From JAWLGW01 sp964569055 (GTDB lineage: Bacteria > Planctomycetota > J058), in assembly GCA_964569055.1 (NCBI GenBank), contig CAZMSZ010000159.1, forward strand, positions 1 through 15,659: a stretch of 15,659 bases of DNA, read 5' to 3'. The notes under the pieces are model-generated. The model was not told where the DNA came from, searched no databases, and saw only the letters and a list, made by a program, of their open reading frames with translations. Each line of letters begins with the position of its first letter. Position 1 is the stretch's first letter. Made by a program: the position numbers and the translations under genes. Positions 15,361 through 15,659 of the stretch are shown one piece after another.

Positions 15361-15659
15361 ATGAGTGAAGAAGCCGTCCACGTCGTCCCGTCCCGCACCG
15401 TGGCCGACAACCTGGCGAAGGCCCTCGGCGAGGGCGCCGGGATCGCGCCCCTGGCGGCGCCATGCTCGTGGGACCTCGCCCTGGACGGGGCGCCGCTCGA
15501 GCGGTGGCCCGAGCTGTGGACGAGCCGCCTGTCCGAGCCGCTCCCGACCGACGAGGACATCCGGGCGTCCGAGCGCGAGGCGCTGGCGCGCTCGATCCGC
15601 CTGCTGGAGGGCGCCTCGGGGCAGATCGAGCTGTGGCACGCCGGCACCTTGCACGACGT
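15361..15659 (+). CDS. Start of an unrecognised protein in the Ycf46 operon (cut by window edge)
   Basis: The ATG at 15361 lies 3 bp after the ATPase stop and is preceded by GGAGGAG (overlapping that stop), so this is a third gene of the 12710 operon. The visible 99 residues run MSEEAVHVVPSRTVADNL and onward without interruption to the window end. The sequence is acidic and helical, with W-rich patches (LERWPELWTSRL) and no signal peptide, membrane segment or catalytic motif. The family cannot be assigned from this fragment. The context suggests a cytoplasmic partner of the ATPase. Confidence 0.7.
   Translation, partial: MSEEAVHVVPSRTVADNLAKALGEGAGIAPLAAPCSWDLALDGAPLERWPELWTSRLSEPLPTDEDIRASEREALARSIRLLEGASGQIELWHAGTLHD

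Noticed and set aside
13696..15654. 652-codon open frame on the minus strand, antisense to the ATPase gene
   Set aside because: The opposite strand encodes an unmistakable AAA+ ATPase with Walker A and B motifs; the minus-strand translation is compositional noise.
1..15659. tRNA, rRNA, CRISPR array, integrase or transposase genes
   Set aside because: No cloverleaf, rRNA-like conserved stretch, regularly spaced direct repeats or recombinase motifs were seen on reading either strand.

Overview
The window is GC-rich bacterial DNA with long shadow ORFs on the opposite strands, typical of about 70% GC coding sequence. Nothing in it fixes the taxon. The giant GspK-like protein, multiple long GspJ-like pseudopilins, a Ycf46-type AAA+ ATPase and a CGCAGAG-rich inverted repeat would fit Planctomycetota or Myxococcota. 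That assignment is inference from gene style only.

Layout. (1) Positions 1-250, minus strand: the N-terminal 83 residues of a TypA/BipA translational GTPase, cut by the window edge. (2) 251-485: a divergent intergenic region with a candidate promoter and a structured leader of about 95 nt. (3) 486-11058, plus strand: a compact five-gene operon. It encodes a 1657-residue GspK-like minor pseudopilin with a large LamG-like and Cys-rich extension, a 305-residue exported helical protein, an exported beta-propeller interrupted by an in-frame UGA directly after its signal peptide, and two tandem paralogous GspJ-like pseudopilins of 530 and 514 residues. The first three genes are chained by ATGA stop/start overlaps. 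(4) 11059-11362: a non-coding region between convergent genes, full of hairpins, with a 127-bp inverted-repeat element. (5) 11363-12631, minus strand: a probably exported HExxH protein with two PPC-like beta-sandwich segments. (6) 12632-12709: a very short divergent promoter region in which both genes have the same promoter/start arrangement. (7) 12710-15659, plus strand: an uncharacterised Cys-containing protein, a Ycf46-like AAA+ ATPase overlapping it by 4 bp, and the start of an unrecognised protein.

How the genes may work together. GspK and GspJ proteins belong to the tip complex of a type II secretion pseudopilus or a related type IV filament. Here the K-like subunit is several times its usual size and carries a probable carbohydrate/ligand-binding module. 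It is co-transcribed with two enlarged J-like subunits and two soluble exported proteins. I read the operon as an accessory, ornamented pseudopilus tip, possibly for adhesion or substrate capture, that would use secretion machinery encoded elsewhere: no GspD, E, F, G or prepilin peptidase gene is in the window.

The strongest individual anomalies are the in-frame UGA at 6451-6453, the arginine in place of the usual glycine at the pilin cleavage position of the second J paralog, and the near-identical leaderless-type starts of the divergent pair at 12629-12712.
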